Shown here: one piece after another, positions 7,192 through 8,188 of the stretch
Numbering within the stretch: position 1 is the first letter of the stretch
Layout: the number at the start of each line of letters is the position of its first letter
NCBI GenBank assembly: GCA_905197435.1
Contig: CAJJYX010000148.1
Location: 1 to 8,188, forward strand
Source of the DNA: an uncultured Bacteroides sp.
GTDB lineage: Bacteria; Bacteroidota; Bacteroidia; Bacteroidales; Bacteroidaceae
Length of the DNA: 8,188 bases
Reading direction: 5' to 3'
Position numbers and translations under genes: made by a program
The notes under the pieces: generated by a model
The model's input: the letters and a program-made list of their open reading frames with translations, nothing else
The model's database searches: none
Told to the model about the DNA's origin: nothing

Positions 7192-7219
7192 ACAATTGTT
7201 ATCGTCTGCTACCAATTGG
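7192..7219. repeat. Two CAATTG-core palindromes with centres 20 bases apart
   Basis: ACAATTGT (7192-7199) and CCAATTGG (7212-7219) share the core CAATTG and have centres exactly 20 bases (about two helical turns) apart, just upstream of the promoter-like GACCTTTG. They could be operator sites, for example for the adjacent Crp/Fnr regulator. The core does not match the classical CRP or FNR half-sites, and six-base palindromes arise by chance in A/T-rich DNA. Confidence 0.3.
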
Positions 7220-7308
7220 AATGGCGACCTTTGCATCTGCAAAACAAAATCATTGAATAATTATAACGAAATTGGAGACAGCAGGACAAAAATGCAATCC
7301 AATCTCAC

Positions 7309-7314
7309 AAAGGG
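7309..7314 (+). promoter_or_regulatory. Shine-Dalgarno-like site for the DUF4405 gene
   Basis: AAAGGG lies 7 bases before ATG 7322. It supports that start over the in-frame ATGs at 7196 and 7292, and the first membrane helix begins a few codons later. Confidence 0.5.
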
Positions 7315-7321
7315 TAATATT

Positions 7322-7753
7322 ATGAAGCGTATTTTTATGATAGACTGGGCTTTGACATTGTTGTTTGCCCTTACTGCATACACAGGCATAAAATTACATA
7401 TTGCAGGGCATGGCCACATCCATGAAATATGGCATGATTGGGCTGTGTTCCATGTAATAGCGAGTATATTATTTCTTGTCGTTACCATATTCCACATAAC
7501 CACCCATTGGAATTGGTACAAAGGTATCTTCAGCAGAGGAATAGAAAAGAGAAGCAAAGTTACGATATGGTTATCCGCTATGTTTACATTTGTTGCCATA
7601 ACAGGCATTATATTGTTCTATGTAGAAGGAGCAAATTCCCCAATAGGGTTATGGCACTATAAGATTGGAATTCTAATGAGTGTATTTTCTATCGGGCACA
7701 TAATAAAACGATTTCCTATCTTGCGTAAGTCCCTGGGTTGTTTGAAAAATTAG
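7322..7753 (+). CDS. DUF4405-type four-helix membrane protein, putative b-type cytochrome
   Basis: A 143-residue inner-membrane protein with four predicted helices (about 7-26, 40-60, 81-101, 110-128) and a basic C-terminus. The opening MKRIFMIDWALTLLF is typical of the DUF4405 family of short cytochrome b-like proteins. It is rich in histidine (H26, H30, H32, H34, H38, H44, H58, H62, H112, H126). In helix 2 H44 and H58, and in helix 4 H112 and H126, are each 14 residues apart, the spacing used in di-heme cytochrome b to hold two hemes between two helices. Heme binding and electron transfer to or from quinone are inferred. No CXXCH site and no partner dehydrogenase are visible. The gene follows a Crp/Fnr regulator, a family often tied to respiratory control. 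An in-frame ATG at 7292 would add 10 residues. Confidence 0.75.
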   Translation: MKRIFMIDWALTLLFALTAYTGIKLHIAGHGHIHEIWHDWAVFHVIASILFLVVTIFHITTHWNWYKGIFSRGIEKRSKVTIWLSAMFTFVAITGIILFYVEGANSPIGLWHYKIGILMSVFSIGHIIKRFPILRKSLGCLKN

Positions 7754-7811
7754 TTATTCCTCAATCGGTTAAATCGAGTCAAGGAAAATCTAAAATAGTT
7801 TGTAAAAGAGA

Positions 7812-7853
7812 AAGAGTGCACTGAAACCCTTCACCGGTTTTCAGTACACTCTT
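7812..7853. terminator. Bidirectional terminator between convergent genes
   Basis: AAGAGTGCACTGAAA (7812-7826) pairs with TTTCAGTACACTCTT (7839-7853) with one mismatch (C7819 against A7846). The inner CC (7827-7828) can also pair with GG (7836-7837). On the minus strand the stem leads into CTTTCTCTTTTAC, a good U-rich tail for the gene at 7875. On the plus strand the tail is weak, but the stem still ends the DUF4405 transcript plausibly. Confidence 0.8.
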
Positions 7854-7874
7854 ATCATACGATTCCCCGATAAT

Positions 7875-8188
7875 TTAGTCGGCTTTCACAAAATCATAAT
7901 CCGAGAACAATTCAAGCGTCTCATCTTGAGCTATTTCTGCCACATCGTATGCCAATGTATAGGTTTTGACCTCTTTCGAGGTTTTTCCCATCTTGAATTC
8001 CACCTTATAATTCCCGACATTGAGATATGTTTCAAACGACTTATCAAAAGCAATACTACCTTTAGAAACAACCGTGGGCTGTCCGCCGTTCTTGGCAATA
8101 GCTATCTGTGAGACGTATTGCCCATTGTTCTTATTCGTTCGCCTGGTTGCAGATATTGTTGATTTCAGTTCTTGCAAGAGTCCTTCCT
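7875..8188 (-). CDS. Unrecognised protein, C-terminal part only
   Basis: The frame ends with TAA at 7877-7875 and is open to the right edge, so at least 103 C-terminal residues are present and the start lies outside the window. A TTG at 8177 is in frame but is not preferred, as codons E-G-L continue upstream of it. The visible part has alternating hydrophobic residues typical of beta strands (YVSQIAIAKN, YLNVGNYKVEFKMG, KTYTLAYDVAEIAQDETLEL) and a soluble, acidic end. This resembles a small beta-sandwich or accessory domain. There is no membrane segment and no catalytic motif I recognise. It is convergent with the DUF4405 gene and shares its terminator. No function is assigned. Confidence 0.65.
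   Translation of the reverse strand, partial: EGLLQELKSTISATRRTNKNNGQYVSQIAIAKNGGQPTVVSKGSIAFDKSFETYLNVGNYKVEFKMGKTSKEVKTYTLAYDVAEIAQDETLELFSDYDFVKAD

Larger units (their letters stand above)
7179..7321 (+). other. Spacer between Crp/Fnr and DUF4405 genes, with promoter-like elements
   Basis: An open frame extends from ATG 7196 into the DUF4405 gene, but the extra 42 residues are polar and contain no signal, so the region is treated as untranslated. GACCTTTG (7226-7233) is one mismatch from the -7 consensus TAnnTTTG. Two palindromes, ACAATTGT (7192-7199) and CCAATTGG (7212-7219), lie upstream of it. This suggests the membrane-protein gene has its own regulated promoter. Confidence 0.4.

Noticed and set aside
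7261..7608. Minus-strand open frame of 115 codons
   Set aside because: It is antisense to the DUF4405 membrane protein; its apparent hydrophobic content mirrors the membrane helices on the other strand.
1..8188. CRISPR arrays, tRNA or rRNA genes, insertion sequences, phage attachment sites
   Set aside because: I looked for regularly spaced repeats, cloverleaf-like arms, transposase motifs and terminal inverted repeats and saw none.

Overview
The window looks like chromosomal DNA of a gut Bacteroides-type bacterium (Bacteroidota). Supporting signs are a hybrid two-component system (HTCS) regulator, Cys-anchored lipoproteins, BACON domains, and promoter elements close to the Bacteroides -7 motif TAnnTTTG with few strong Shine-Dalgarno sites. 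No tRNA, rRNA, CRISPR array, transposase or integrase was seen.

The left three quarters (about 1-6480) is one end of a polysaccharide utilization locus read on the minus strand. In transcription order it holds a surface lipoprotein with two BACON domains and a GH5 endo-glucanase domain (6374-4638), a full-length HTCS sensor/regulator (4529-510), and the start of a GH31 alpha-xylosidase-like lipoprotein (371 to the left edge). GH5 plus GH31 under an HTCS points to xyloglucan: the GH5 enzyme would cut the backbone at the cell surface, and the GH31 enzyme would remove alpha-xylose from the oligosaccharides. No SusC/SusD pair is visible; if present it lies beyond the left edge. GH5 has a near-consensus -7 box with no good -33 box, and a 47-base imperfect inverted repeat sits where an activator would bind.

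The first ~85 bases do not match the rest of the GH31 gene. In the same open frame the protein changes from GH31 N-terminal domain to a ROK-family sugar kinase/repressor-like segment, and G+C falls by about half. This is either an assembly chimera at a contig end or a real recombination product.

The right quarter is a different neighbourhood. A plus-strand Crp/Fnr-family regulator (6642-7178) is divergent from GH5 and is followed by a small four-helix membrane protein of DUF4405 type (7322-7753), whose histidines are spaced as in di-heme b-type cytochromes. A strong hairpin (7812-7853) separates it from a convergent, unrecognised minus-strand gene running off the right edge (7875-8188). Overall this is mostly recognisable gene content. 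The points worth following up are the GH31/ROK junction, the regulatory repeats in front of GH5 and HTCS, and the regulator/cytochrome-like pair.
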